Shown here one piece after another: positions 57,723 to 64,000 of a DNA stretch of 64,000 nt. This DNA is from Clostridiales bacterium (GTDB taxonomy: Bacteria; Bacillota; Clostridia; Christensenellales; Aristaeellaceae). Within the stretch, counting starts at the first letter, position 1; every line of letters starts with the position of its first letter. Location: the NCBI GenBank assembly GCA_004555155.1, contig SFJH01000002.1:62001-126000 (forward strand), in the 5' to 3' direction. The translations under genes were made by a program, and so were the position numbers. The notes under the pieces are model-generated. The model had not been told where the DNA came from and made no database searches. It saw only the letters and a list, made by a program, of their open reading frames with translations.

Positions 57723-59314
57723 AAATGCTGTGCAAGGGACTGGCGTTCTTCCTGCTGCTGGCCTGCATGGCCGCAGCGCTCACCGGCTGTCACGGCTCCA
57801 ATGGGCTGCAGAGCTTCTCGGTACCCGATGAATTCGACGACTCCAGAGCCTACGAAATCACCTTCTGGGCGAAAAACGACACCAACAAGGCTCAAACCCT
57901 CATCTACGAGCAGGCCATCGCCGATTTCCAGGCGCTGTATCCGAACATCACCGTGAACCTGCGGCTGTATACGGACTACGGCAAGATCTACAACGACGTC
58001 ATCACCAACATCGCCACCAACACCACGCCCAATGTCTGCATCACCTACCCCGACCACATCGCCACTTATCTGACGGGCAGCAACTGCGTGGTTCCCCTGG
58101 ATGCGCTCTTCACCGATGAAAAGTACGGTCTCAGCGGCAGCGAGGTGCGCTTTGATTCTCCCGCGCTGGAGGAAATCATCCCCCAGTTTCTGAAGGAGTG
58201 CGCCTTCGGCGGACACCACTACGCCATCCCCTACATGCGCTCCACGGAGGCCTGCTACGTCAACAAGACCTACGTGGAAACGCTGGGCTACGAACTGCCG
58301 GAAACGCTCACCTGGGACTTCGTCTGGGAGGTCTCCGAAGCCGCGACCGCCAGGGACGCGGACGGCAATTACCGGATCAACGGCCAGAAGGTCATGATTC
58401 CGTTCATCTACAAGTCCACGGACAATATGATGATCCAGATGCTCCGGCAGCTGAACGCCGGCTACTCCACCGAAGACGGCGATATCCTGCTGTTCAACGA
58501 TACCACCAGAGAATTGCTGAATACCGTCGCCGAACACGCCGGAACCGGAGCGTTCTCCACCTTCAAGATCTCCAGCTATCCGGCGAACTTCCTGAACGCA
58601 GGCCAGTGCATCTTTGCGGTCGACTCCACGGCCGGCGCGACCTGGATGGGCACCGACGCGCCGCTGTCCGACATCAGCGAGGACAAGCTGGTGGAATTTG
58701 AAACCGCCGTCATGACCATCCCGCAGTTTGATCCGGAGCATCCGCAGATGATCTCCCAGGGGCCCTCGGTGTGCGTCTTCAACAAGGATGATCCGCAGGA
58801 GGTGCTGGCCTCCTGGCTGTTCGCCCAGTATCTGCTGACCAACGACGTGCAGATTGCCTATTCCAGCACCGAAGGCTATGTGCCCGTGACCTCCAAGGCT
58901 CAGAATTCCGCCGAATATCTGGACTATCTGTCTCGCATCGGAGAGGACAACGCCGAGCACTACGAGGTCAAGATCAAAGCCGCTTCGCTGCTGCTGGACA
59001 ACATCGGCAATACCTTCGTCACGCCGGTGTTCAACGGATCGACCTCGCTGCGCGACGCGGCCGGGCAGATGATCGAGGAGGTCACGAAGTCCGTGCGGCG
59101 AAAGAAGGTGGTCGACGATGCGTTTATCGACGCCCTGTACAGCGACATGAACGCCCTGTACCGCCTGGATCAGACCGGCAGCGCAGGCGCCGCCGGCAAG
59201 GCCGAGCTGGGCCCGATGCCGCAGACCTCGGTGATCCTGCTCTGCGCGCTTGGCGGCACATGGATCCTGATCGCGCTGTACGCAGCGCTGAATGTGCTTC
59301 GAAGGAAAAAATAA
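57719..59314 (+). CDS. ABC extracellular solute-binding lipoprotein with extra C-terminal membrane anchor
   Basis: A 531-residue family-1 solute-binding protein. The N-terminus is a lipoprotein signal (FFLLLACMAAALTGC, lipobox LTGC near 22-25). The mature domain has the usual FWAKNDTNKAQ and AIADFQALYPNITVNLRLY start, and IPYMRSTEACYVNKTYVETLGYELPETLTWDFVWE in the middle. Unusually it ends with a second hydrophobic segment (VILLCALGGTWILIALYAAL) followed by RRKK, so both ends could be membrane-held. It starts in ATGA overlap with the permease gene. The ligand is not predictable. Confidence 0.92.
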   Translation: MKMLCKGLAFFLLLACMAAALTGCHGSNGLQSFSVPDEFDDSRAYEITFWAKNDTNKAQTLIYEQAIADFQALYPNITVNLRLYTDYGKIYNDVITNIATNTTPNVCITYPDHIATYLTGSNCVVPLDALFTDEKYGLSGSEVRFDSPALEEIIPQFLKECAFGGHHYAIPYMRSTEACYVNKTYVETLGYELPETLTWDFVWEVSEAATARDADGNYRINGQKVMIPFIYKSTDNMMIQMLRQLNAGYSTEDGDILLFNDTTRELLNTVAEHAGTGAFSTFKISSYPANFLNAGQCIFAVDSTAGATWMGTDAPLSDISEDKLVEFETAVMTIPQFDPEHPQMISQGPSVCVFNKDDPQEVLASWLFAQYLLTNDVQIAYSSTEGYVPVTSKAQNSAEYLDYLSRIGEDNAEHYEVKIKAASLLLDNIGNTFVTPVFNGSTSLRDAAGQMIEEVTKSVRRKKVVDDAFIDALYSDMNALYRLDQTGSAGAAGKAELGPMPQTSVILLCALGGTWILIALYAALNVLRRKK

Positions 59315-59325
59315 CTCCGGAAACA

Positions 59326-59353
59326 TTGATTTATCCGTTTTTTGTTGTATAAT
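59326..59353 (+). promoter_or_regulatory. Sigma-A promoter of the secreted-protein gene
   Basis: TTGATT (59326-59331), 16-bp spacer, TATAAT (59348-59353). It shows that the following gene can be expressed apart from the importer. Confidence 0.75.
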
Positions 59354-59391
59354 AATGTCGAACTCTGGAATACGAATTGGAGGGTATGAAA

Positions 59392-60117
59392 ATGAAGAAG
59401 CTTCTTGCAGTAATGATGGCCGCGTTGATCCTGATCTGCGGCGTCGCCATGGCCGAGGAGAAGTCCGAGGGCGTGATGACCTATGCGGAATACGCTGCCG
59501 CCGAGCTGGACAGCGAAGTCACCATCGAGACCTACGTTCAGGCCAAGCAGTCCTGGTGGGAGGACAACGGCCAGGGTCTCGCCACCATCTACACCCAGGA
59601 TCAGGACGGCGCTTACTTCCTGTACAACCTGCCCTGCACCGCTGAGGAGTATGAGCAGCTGGCCGTGGGCACCAAGATCCGCGTGACCGGCTACAAGTCC
59701 GAGTGGGCCGGCGAAGTCGAGATCGTGGACGCCACCTTCGAAATCCTCGAGGGCAGCTATGTGGCCGAGCCTCTGGATGTGACCGCTCTGCTGGGCACCG
59801 ACGAGCTCATCAGCCATCAGAACGAGCTCGTGTCCTTCAAGGGCATGACCGTTGAGCCCGCCGCCGAGGGCAGCGACGCAGCCTTCCTGTACAGCTGGGA
59901 CGGCTCCGGCGAGGACGGCAGCGACCTGTACTTCAACGTCTCCCTGAACGGCGAAACCTACACCTTCACCGTCGAGTCCTATCTGTGCGACAACACCACC
60001 GACGTCTACGCCGCAGTCAAGGCGCTGAAGGTCGGCGACGTGATCGACATGGAAGGCTTCCTCTACTGGTACGAGGGCGTCAATCCCCACATCACCGCTG
60101 TGAAGGCCGCCGAATAA
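59392..60117 (+). CDS. Secreted protein, possibly OB-fold-like
   Basis: A 241-residue exported protein. A classical signal peptide (MKKLLAVMMAALILICGVAMA) ends at a likely AMA-EE site. The acidic mature part contains two similar beta-rich halves, each with a VTIETYVQAKQ or LVSFKGMTVEP strand and a VGTKIRVTGYKSEW or VGDVIDMEGFLYWYEG strand, reminiscent of OB-fold (bOB) domains. GGAGGG lies 8 nt before the ATG at 59392. The codon choice is more biased to C-ending and GAG codons than neighbours, suggesting high expression. Function unknown; its link to the importer is only adjacency. Confidence 0.82.
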   Translation: MKKLLAVMMAALILICGVAMAEEKSEGVMTYAEYAAAELDSEVTIETYVQAKQSWWEDNGQGLATIYTQDQDGAYFLYNLPCTAEEYEQLAVGTKIRVTGYKSEWAGEVEIVDATFEILEGSYVAEPLDVTALLGTDELISHQNELVSFKGMTVEPAAEGSDAAFLYSWDGSGEDGSDLYFNVSLNGETYTFTVESYLCDNTTDVYAAVKALKVGDVIDMEGFLYWYEGVNPHITAVKAAE

Positions 60118-60130
60118 TTGAATCCATACA

Positions 60131-60162
60131 AGAAGAACCGCCTCTCAGGAGGCGGTTCTTCT
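60131..60162. terminator. Bidirectional terminator between secreted-protein and SpoU genes
   Basis: A perfect 14-bp stem, AGAAGAACCGCCTC / GAGGCGGTTCTTCT, with a 4-nt loop between two convergent genes. Confidence 0.88.
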
Positions 60163-60184
60163 CGTATGGAATGTTCAACAGCTT

Positions 60185-60955
60185 CTACTCGTACTCCTTC
60201 ATGATGTCGTACATCATGATCCCCGCGGCAATCGCAGCGTTCAGCGATTCCGCGCCGCCGCGCATCGGCAGCCGGACGCGCATGTCCGCGCACGCCCGCA
60301 CCGCATCGCTGATTCCGCGAGCCTCGTTGCCGATCAGCAGCACCAGCTTTCGCCCCGGATTCGGACGCGCATAAAAATCACAGCCCTTCAGATCCGAGGC
60401 AATCACCCGGTAGCCGCGCTGCGACAGCGCTTTCAGCGCTTCGGGCAGATCACTTACCGTGGCAAACGGAAGGCGGAAGCCGGAGCCCATCGCCGCACGC
60501 AGCACCTTGGGCGACAGCGGATCCGCGCTGCCCTCGCCCAGCAGCAACGCCTGAAAGCCCGCCGCGTCGGCCGTGCGCCAGATGGTTCCCACATTTCCGG
60601 GATCCTGCACGCCGTCCAGCGCAACGATCACGTCCGGGAGCTGTTCCAGCGTCAGCTCCTCCGGGCATGAAAAGCTGGCGCAGACCCCCTGGGGCGAGCG
60701 CGTCTCGCAGACCGACTCCAGCACGTTTGCAGGCACGCAGAATGCCCGCGCGCCCTGCGCCTCCATCTCCCGCGCAAAGTCCTCGCAGCGCGCATCCGCC
60801 AGCAGATCGTGAATCTCCAGTCCGCAGCCAAGCGCTTCCCGAATCATCACTTCGCCCTCGACGAGGATCCGCCCCGTCTCCTGCCGCACGCGCCTGTCCT
60901 TCAAATCGCGCAGCGCGCGTACCGTCGGATTCTTGACGCTCGTAAGCCTCTCCAT
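60185..60955 (-). CDS. SpoU/TrmH-family 23S rRNA or tRNA methyltransferase (RlmB-like)
   Basis: A 256-residue SPOUT methyltransferase. The N-terminal L30e-like substrate-binding domain (TSVKNPTVRALRDLKDRRVRQETG...FLVEGE-type ILVEGEVMIREAL) is typical of RlmB/TsnR. SpoU motifs: DGVQDPGNVGTIWRTADAAGF (near 121), LLIGNEARGIS (near 205) and LPMRGGAESLNAAIAAGIMMYD (near 228). GGGAGG 4 nt before the ATG at 60955 sets the start. It is the second SpoU enzyme of the window. The target nucleotide cannot be read from the sequence. Confidence 0.92.
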   Translation of the reverse strand: MERLTSVKNPTVRALRDLKDRRVRQETGRILVEGEVMIREALGCGLEIHDLLADARCEDFAREMEAQGARAFCVPANVLESVCETRSPQGVCASFSCPEELTLEQLPDVIVALDGVQDPGNVGTIWRTADAAGFQALLLGEGSADPLSPKVLRAAMGSGFRLPFATVSDLPEALKALSQRGYRVIASDLKGCDFYARPNPGRKLVLLIGNEARGISDAVRACADMRVRLPMRGGAESLNAAIAAGIMMYDIMKEYE

Positions 60956-60969
60956 GTTTCCTCCCATTT

Positions 60970-61173
60970 TCACTGCATAAAGCCGCAAAATATTCCACGC
61001 TGCCGTCCGGATCGGGAAACGGCAGATCCTTTGCTCCCCGACGGTTGCTCCGTCTGCAGCCCGAACAGACCTGCGCCCGCTGTCTTCAGGCGCTCCCAAT
61101 CCTCGCCCACGTCAAACGCCAGACAGAAATTCCTGCCGATCCTGCCAACACGGCCGTCATAACAAATCTTCAA
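60970..61173 (-). pseudogene. Possible degraded VOC-type (glyoxalase-fold) fragment
   Basis: Between the ComFC and SpoU genes lie 327 bp without a clear intact gene. A TTG-start frame of 67 codons from 61173 reads KICYDGRVGRIGRNFCLAF and GEDWERLKTAGAGLFG, then loses sense. After a 1-nt shift at a run of four C (61036-61039), another frame reads DLPFPDPDGSVEYFAAL, the DPDG-x-V-E pattern that ends VOC domains. This may be a decayed or frameshifted VOC remnant, or chance. The shifted frame runs on into the SpoU gene, which argues against a simple sequencing error. Confidence 0.25.
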
Positions 61174-61282
61174 GGCCGTTCTCTCCGGTCAGTACGGCCT
61201 GATGCACTGCATCGCGCAGCCGCCATCCGGATAACGCCCCGGGTCATGGGCACAGCCTCCCCGATGCTCATGCACAGTTCCC

Positions 61283-61954
61283 CTACTCCCCGCCCTTGGC
61301 GTAGGTCAGAAAGCTCACCGACCTTGCGCCGGCGTCGCGCAGTGCCTTCGCACACTCCCGGGCCGTCTCGCCCGTCGTGTACACATCGTCCACCAGCAGC
61401 ACGCGCTTTCCTGACACGACGCTCTCCGCCCGGAACGCATCCTTCAGATTCTTTCTGCGCGCCTCGCCCGCCAGCCGCGCCTGCTGCACCGTATTGCGCG
61501 TGCGGACGATGCCCTCCTCAAAGGGCAGTCCCAGCCCGGCGGCCACCTTCCGCGCCAGCGTTTCCGACTGGTTGAAGCCTCTGCGGCGCAGCCGCTTCGC
61601 GTGCATCGGCACCGGCACAACCAGTTCTGCGCCGGTGGGCTGAATCTGCGCATAGGCGCGGAGCATGTCCGCGCTCATCGGCTCCGCCAGCTCCAGCACG
61701 CCGCGATACTTCAGATTGCGCACCACGCCGCCCGCCGGGCCGCCGTAATGATAGGCAGCCGCAGCGCCGTCCAGCTTCTCCTCGGGAAACGCGCCGATCC
61801 AGTTCCGGGGCAGCGCCTTCCGGCAATCCTCGCAGAGCCACTTCCGCTCGAAGCCGGCGGCGGAGCCGCAGCCCATGCAGATCGCGCGCGTGGGATAAAT
61901 CAGCTCCAGCAGACCGGCAGCCAGCTTTCGGCCCCATACAGCGGCGTTCTCCAT
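61283..61954 (-). CDS. comFC: ComF-family phosphoribosyltransferase-like protein (ComFC)
   Basis: A 223-residue ComFC, a DNA-uptake and recombination accessory protein. An N-terminal zinc knuckle has CMGCG near 26-30 and CEDC near 41-44. The type I phosphoribosyltransferase-like fold contains VVPVPMHAKRLRRRGFNQSETLAR near 112-135 and the PRPP loop VLLVDDVYTTGETARE near 183-198. No comFA helicase is adjacent, though a recD2 gene precedes it by 12 bp. Transformation competence cannot be claimed from this gene alone. Confidence 0.94.
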   Translation of the reverse strand: MENAAVWGRKLAAGLLELIYPTRAICMGCGSAAGFERKWLCEDCRKALPRNWIGAFPEEKLDGAAAAYHYGGPAGGVVRNLKYRGVLELAEPMSADMLRAYAQIQPTGAELVVPVPMHAKRLRRRGFNQSETLARKVAAGLGLPFEEGIVRTRNTVQQARLAGEARRKNLKDAFRAESVVSGKRVLLVDDVYTTGETARECAKALRDAGARSVSFLTYAKGGE

Positions 61955-61966
61955 GCCGTTGCCTCC

Positions 61967-64000
61967 TTATGCTTCGCGCAGACGCTGTGTCAGCCCGCTG
62001 TAGCGGCGAAGAATATGGTTATTGTCCACCATCATCCGAACGCAGCTCTCCCGGCCGACGATCACCACCAGCCTCCGCGCACGCGTGACGGCCGTATACA
62101 GCAGATTGCGGGTCATCAGCATCGGCGGGCCGCTCATCAGCGGCAGAACCACTGCGTCGAACTCGCTGCCCTGGCTCTTGTGCACCGACATGCAGTAGGC
62201 AGGCTCCAGTTCGTCGAGCATGCCGGAATCATACACCGCCCGACGGCCGTCGTCGAACTCCACCGTCATTTCGGATTCCCGGCGATTGATCGAGACGATA
62301 TAGCCGATGTCTCCATTGAACACACCCGCACCGTTCTTCTGATCCGAAGTCCACTCAAGCTCGTAATCGTTCCGGATCTGCATGACCTTATCGCCCTCGC
62401 GGAACGTACAATCGCCCCGGGCGAGCTCGGCCCTGTCCCGGCACGGCGGGTTGAGCGCCTCCTGCAGCGCCTTGTTCAGCGCGAAAACGCCCAGTTCGCC
62501 GCGCTTCATCGGCGCCATCACCTGGATTCCCCGAAGGCTGTCCACCCCCAGATACTTGGGCAAGCGGTTTTTCACCAGCGCCACCACCGTCTGCACCGCC
62601 TGGGGAAACGCATCCTTGCGCTCAATGAAGAAGTCCGTATCCTTCACCCGCAGCACGGGATACTCGCCATGATTGATGCGATGGGCATTGACCACGATCA
62701 TGCTCTGTTCCGCCTGCCGAAAGATCTCCGTCAGGCGCACGACCCGCACCACGTCCGCAGCAATCAGATCCCGCAGCACGTTGCCCGCGCCCACCGACGG
62801 CAGCTGATCCGCGTCGCCCACCAGCACCAGCCGCGTGCCCGGGCGCAGCGCCCGCAACAGCGACCGCATCAGAAAGACGTCCACCATGGACATTTCGTCC
62901 ACGATGATCGCATCGGCTTCCAGCGGATTGTCCTCGTCCTTCGCAAATCCCTGTCCTTCGCCGCCGTACTCCAGCAGGCGGTGCAGGGTTCGCGCCTCGC
63001 AGCCCGTGGCCTCGCTCATGCGCTTGGCGGCGCGGCCCGTGGGGGCGCACAGCTCCACCCGACCCAGCCTGCGCATCAGCCGGATGATGCAGTTGATGGA
63101 CGTCGTCTTGCCCGTTCCGGGGCCGCCCGTGATCACCGCAACGCCCTCCATCGCTGCGGCGGCCACCGCTTCGCGCTGCTCCGCGCAGAGCGCAACGCCC
63201 TCCTCGCGCTCATAGGCTTCAATCTGCGCGGCGAGCTCCGCCTGCGTCAGGCGCAGCGGGACGATGGAATCCCGCTGCCGGATCAGTCTGCGCGCCGTAT
63301 CGCATTCCGCCTCATACACCCTGGGAAGGTAGACGGCGCGCTCGCCGTTGACCTCCTCGGCGATCAGGCTGTGATCCATCAGCAGGCTCCGCAGCACGTT
63401 GTCCACCGTCTGCGCATCCGCGCCCAGCACCTTCTGCGCCTGCTCGCACAGCGTCGGCATGGGCATATACGTATGTCCCATGCCGTTGACGGCCTCGGAC
63501 AGCACGTACTGAATGCCGCTGCGCAGCCGGAATTCCGACTCTCTCGAGAATCCCAGAGACGACGCGATGGCGTCCGCGGTCTTGAATCCAACGCCGTCGA
63601 TCTCGTCTACCAGGCGATAGGGATTCGTCCGGAGCACGCGTTCGGTCATATCGCCGTAGGCGCGGAAGATTTTCATGGACAGCGACGGCGACAGGCCGTA
63701 ATTCTGGAGGAACACGAGCGTATTGCGCATCTCGTTCTGCGCCGCGAAGGACTCCGCGATCATCGCAGCCCGTTTGCGGCCGATGCCCTCGACCTCCGTC
63801 AGGCGCTCGGGTTCGCTCTCCAGAATATCCAGCGCCCGTGCGCCAAACTGCTTTACAATCAGCTTTGCGGTCGCCGGACCGACGCCCTTGACGAGTCCGG
63901 AGGACAGATATTTCTCCACCGCCGACTTTGTCTCCGGGCGCGTGGTCTCGTAGACGCTCACGCGGATCTGCTCTCCATACTCGCGATGCTCAACCAGCTC
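61967..64000 (-). CDS. recD2: ATP-dependent RecD2-type DNA helicase, 5' end cut by window edge
   Basis: At least 677 residues of RecD2, an SF1B 5'-3' helicase. The frame stays open to base 64000, where it reads ELVEHREYGEQIRVSVYE, the usual N-terminal OB region of RecD2, so the true start lies outside. Counting from the valine encoded at 63961: helix-hairpin-helix repeats (GVGPATAKLIVKQFG, VEGIGRKRAA, IDGVGFKTADAIA), Walker A GGPGTGKTT near 278, Walker B IIVDEMSM near 352, and C-terminal YCMSVHKSQGSEF and YTAVTRARR. Bacillota use RecD2 in replication-fork repair without RecBC. Confidence 0.95.
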   Translation of the reverse strand, partial: ELVEHREYGEQIRVSVYETTRPETKSAVEKYLSSGLVKGVGPATAKLIVKQFGARALDILESEPERLTEVEGIGRKRAAMIAESFAAQNEMRNTLVFLQNYGLSPSLSMKIFRAYGDMTERVLRTNPYRLVDEIDGVGFKTADAIASSLGFSRESEFRLRSGIQYVLSEAVNGMGHTYMPMPTLCEQAQKVLGADAQTVDNVLRSLLMDHSLIAEEVNGERAVYLPRVYEAECDTARRLIRQRDSIVPLRLTQAELAAQIEAYEREEGVALCAEQREAVAAAAMEGVAVITGGPGTGKTTSINCIIRLMRRLGRVELCAPTGRAAKRMSEATGCEARTLHRLLEYGGEGQGFAKDEDNPLEADAIIVDEMSMVDVFLMRSLLRALRPGTRLVLVGDADQLPSVGAGNVLRDLIAADVVRVVRLTEIFRQAEQSMIVVNAHRINHGEYPVLRVKDTDFFIERKDAFPQAVQTVVALVKNRLPKYLGVDSLRGIQVMAPMKRGELGVFALNKALQEALNPPCRDRAELARGDCTFREGDKVMQIRNDYELEWTSDQKNGAGVFNGDIGYIVSINRRESEMTVEFDDGRRAVYDSGMLDELEPAYCMSVHKSQGSEFDAVVLPLMSGPPMLMTRNLLYTAVTRARRLVVIVGRESCVRMMVDNNHILRRYSGLTQRLREA

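Overview
The window is chromosomal DNA of a high-GC member of the Bacillota, most likely a gut-type Clostridia lineage. Gene orders typical of Bacillota support this: rimP-nusA-ylxR-ylxQ-infB-rbfA-nrnA-truB-ribF and rpsO-pnp-M16 peptidase. So do consensus sigma-A promoters (TTGACA/TATAAT with 16-17 bp spacers), strong AGGAGG ribosome binding sites, and a corrinoid methyltransferase operon under a PocR-AraC regulator. No rRNA, tRNA, CRISPR array, insertion sequence or prophage was seen. Genes are tightly packed; only two stretches over 300 bp lack a protein gene. One (about 18.65-19.08 kb) holds the rpsO promoter and palindromic DNA. The other (about 40.33-40.84 kb) holds a probable structured non-coding RNA.

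Layout. 1-5.6 kb: a GHMP sugar kinase cut by the left edge, a D-aminoacylase-type deacylase, an LD-carboxypeptidase, and a complete Cd/Zn efflux operon (ArsR/CadC-like repressor, metallochaperone, P-type ATPase) with its promoter and operator. 5.7-12.5 kb, minus strand: prfC, typA, recF, a polysaccharide pyruvyl transferase and an SGNH hydrolase. 12.6-13.8 kb: three small plus-strand genes. 13.9-29.7 kb, minus strand: fmdB-like gene, murA, the rimP-nusA-infB translation operon, tandem Nudix genes, rpsO, pnp, an M16 peptidase and comB. 29.9-35.2 kb, plus strand: an alpha/beta hydrolase, MscS, a SpoU methyltransferase, UPF0340, a heparinase-like protein and pyroglutamyl peptidase. 35.3-39.2 kb, minus strand: GNAT, XpaC-like protein and a nuclease-helicase fusion, divergent from manA.

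40.4-48.4 kb: the ncRNA candidate, two regulators and a five-gene operon for corrinoid-dependent methyl transfer (corrinoid protein, UroD-family methyltransferase, DUF2284 protein, RACo-type reductive activator, MBL hydrolase). 48.4-54.1 kb, minus strand: MoxR/DUF58/DUF4129, EutH and aminopeptidase P. 54.2-60.1 kb, plus strand: Pth2, a four-gene sugar-type ABC importer and a secreted protein. 60.2 kb to the end, minus strand: a second SpoU methyltransferase, ComFC and RecD2, which runs off the right edge.

The corrinoid operon is the best candidate for undescribed biochemistry: it has the carrier, the transfer enzyme and the activator, but no recognisable substrate-specific MtxB methyltransferase. 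The ncRNA is the best candidate for an unannotated element: a consensus promoter fires onto the first base of a 12-bp closing helix whose other strand lies about 200 nt away. Promoter, terminator and RNA calls rest on reading the sequence only; no homology search or folding program was run.
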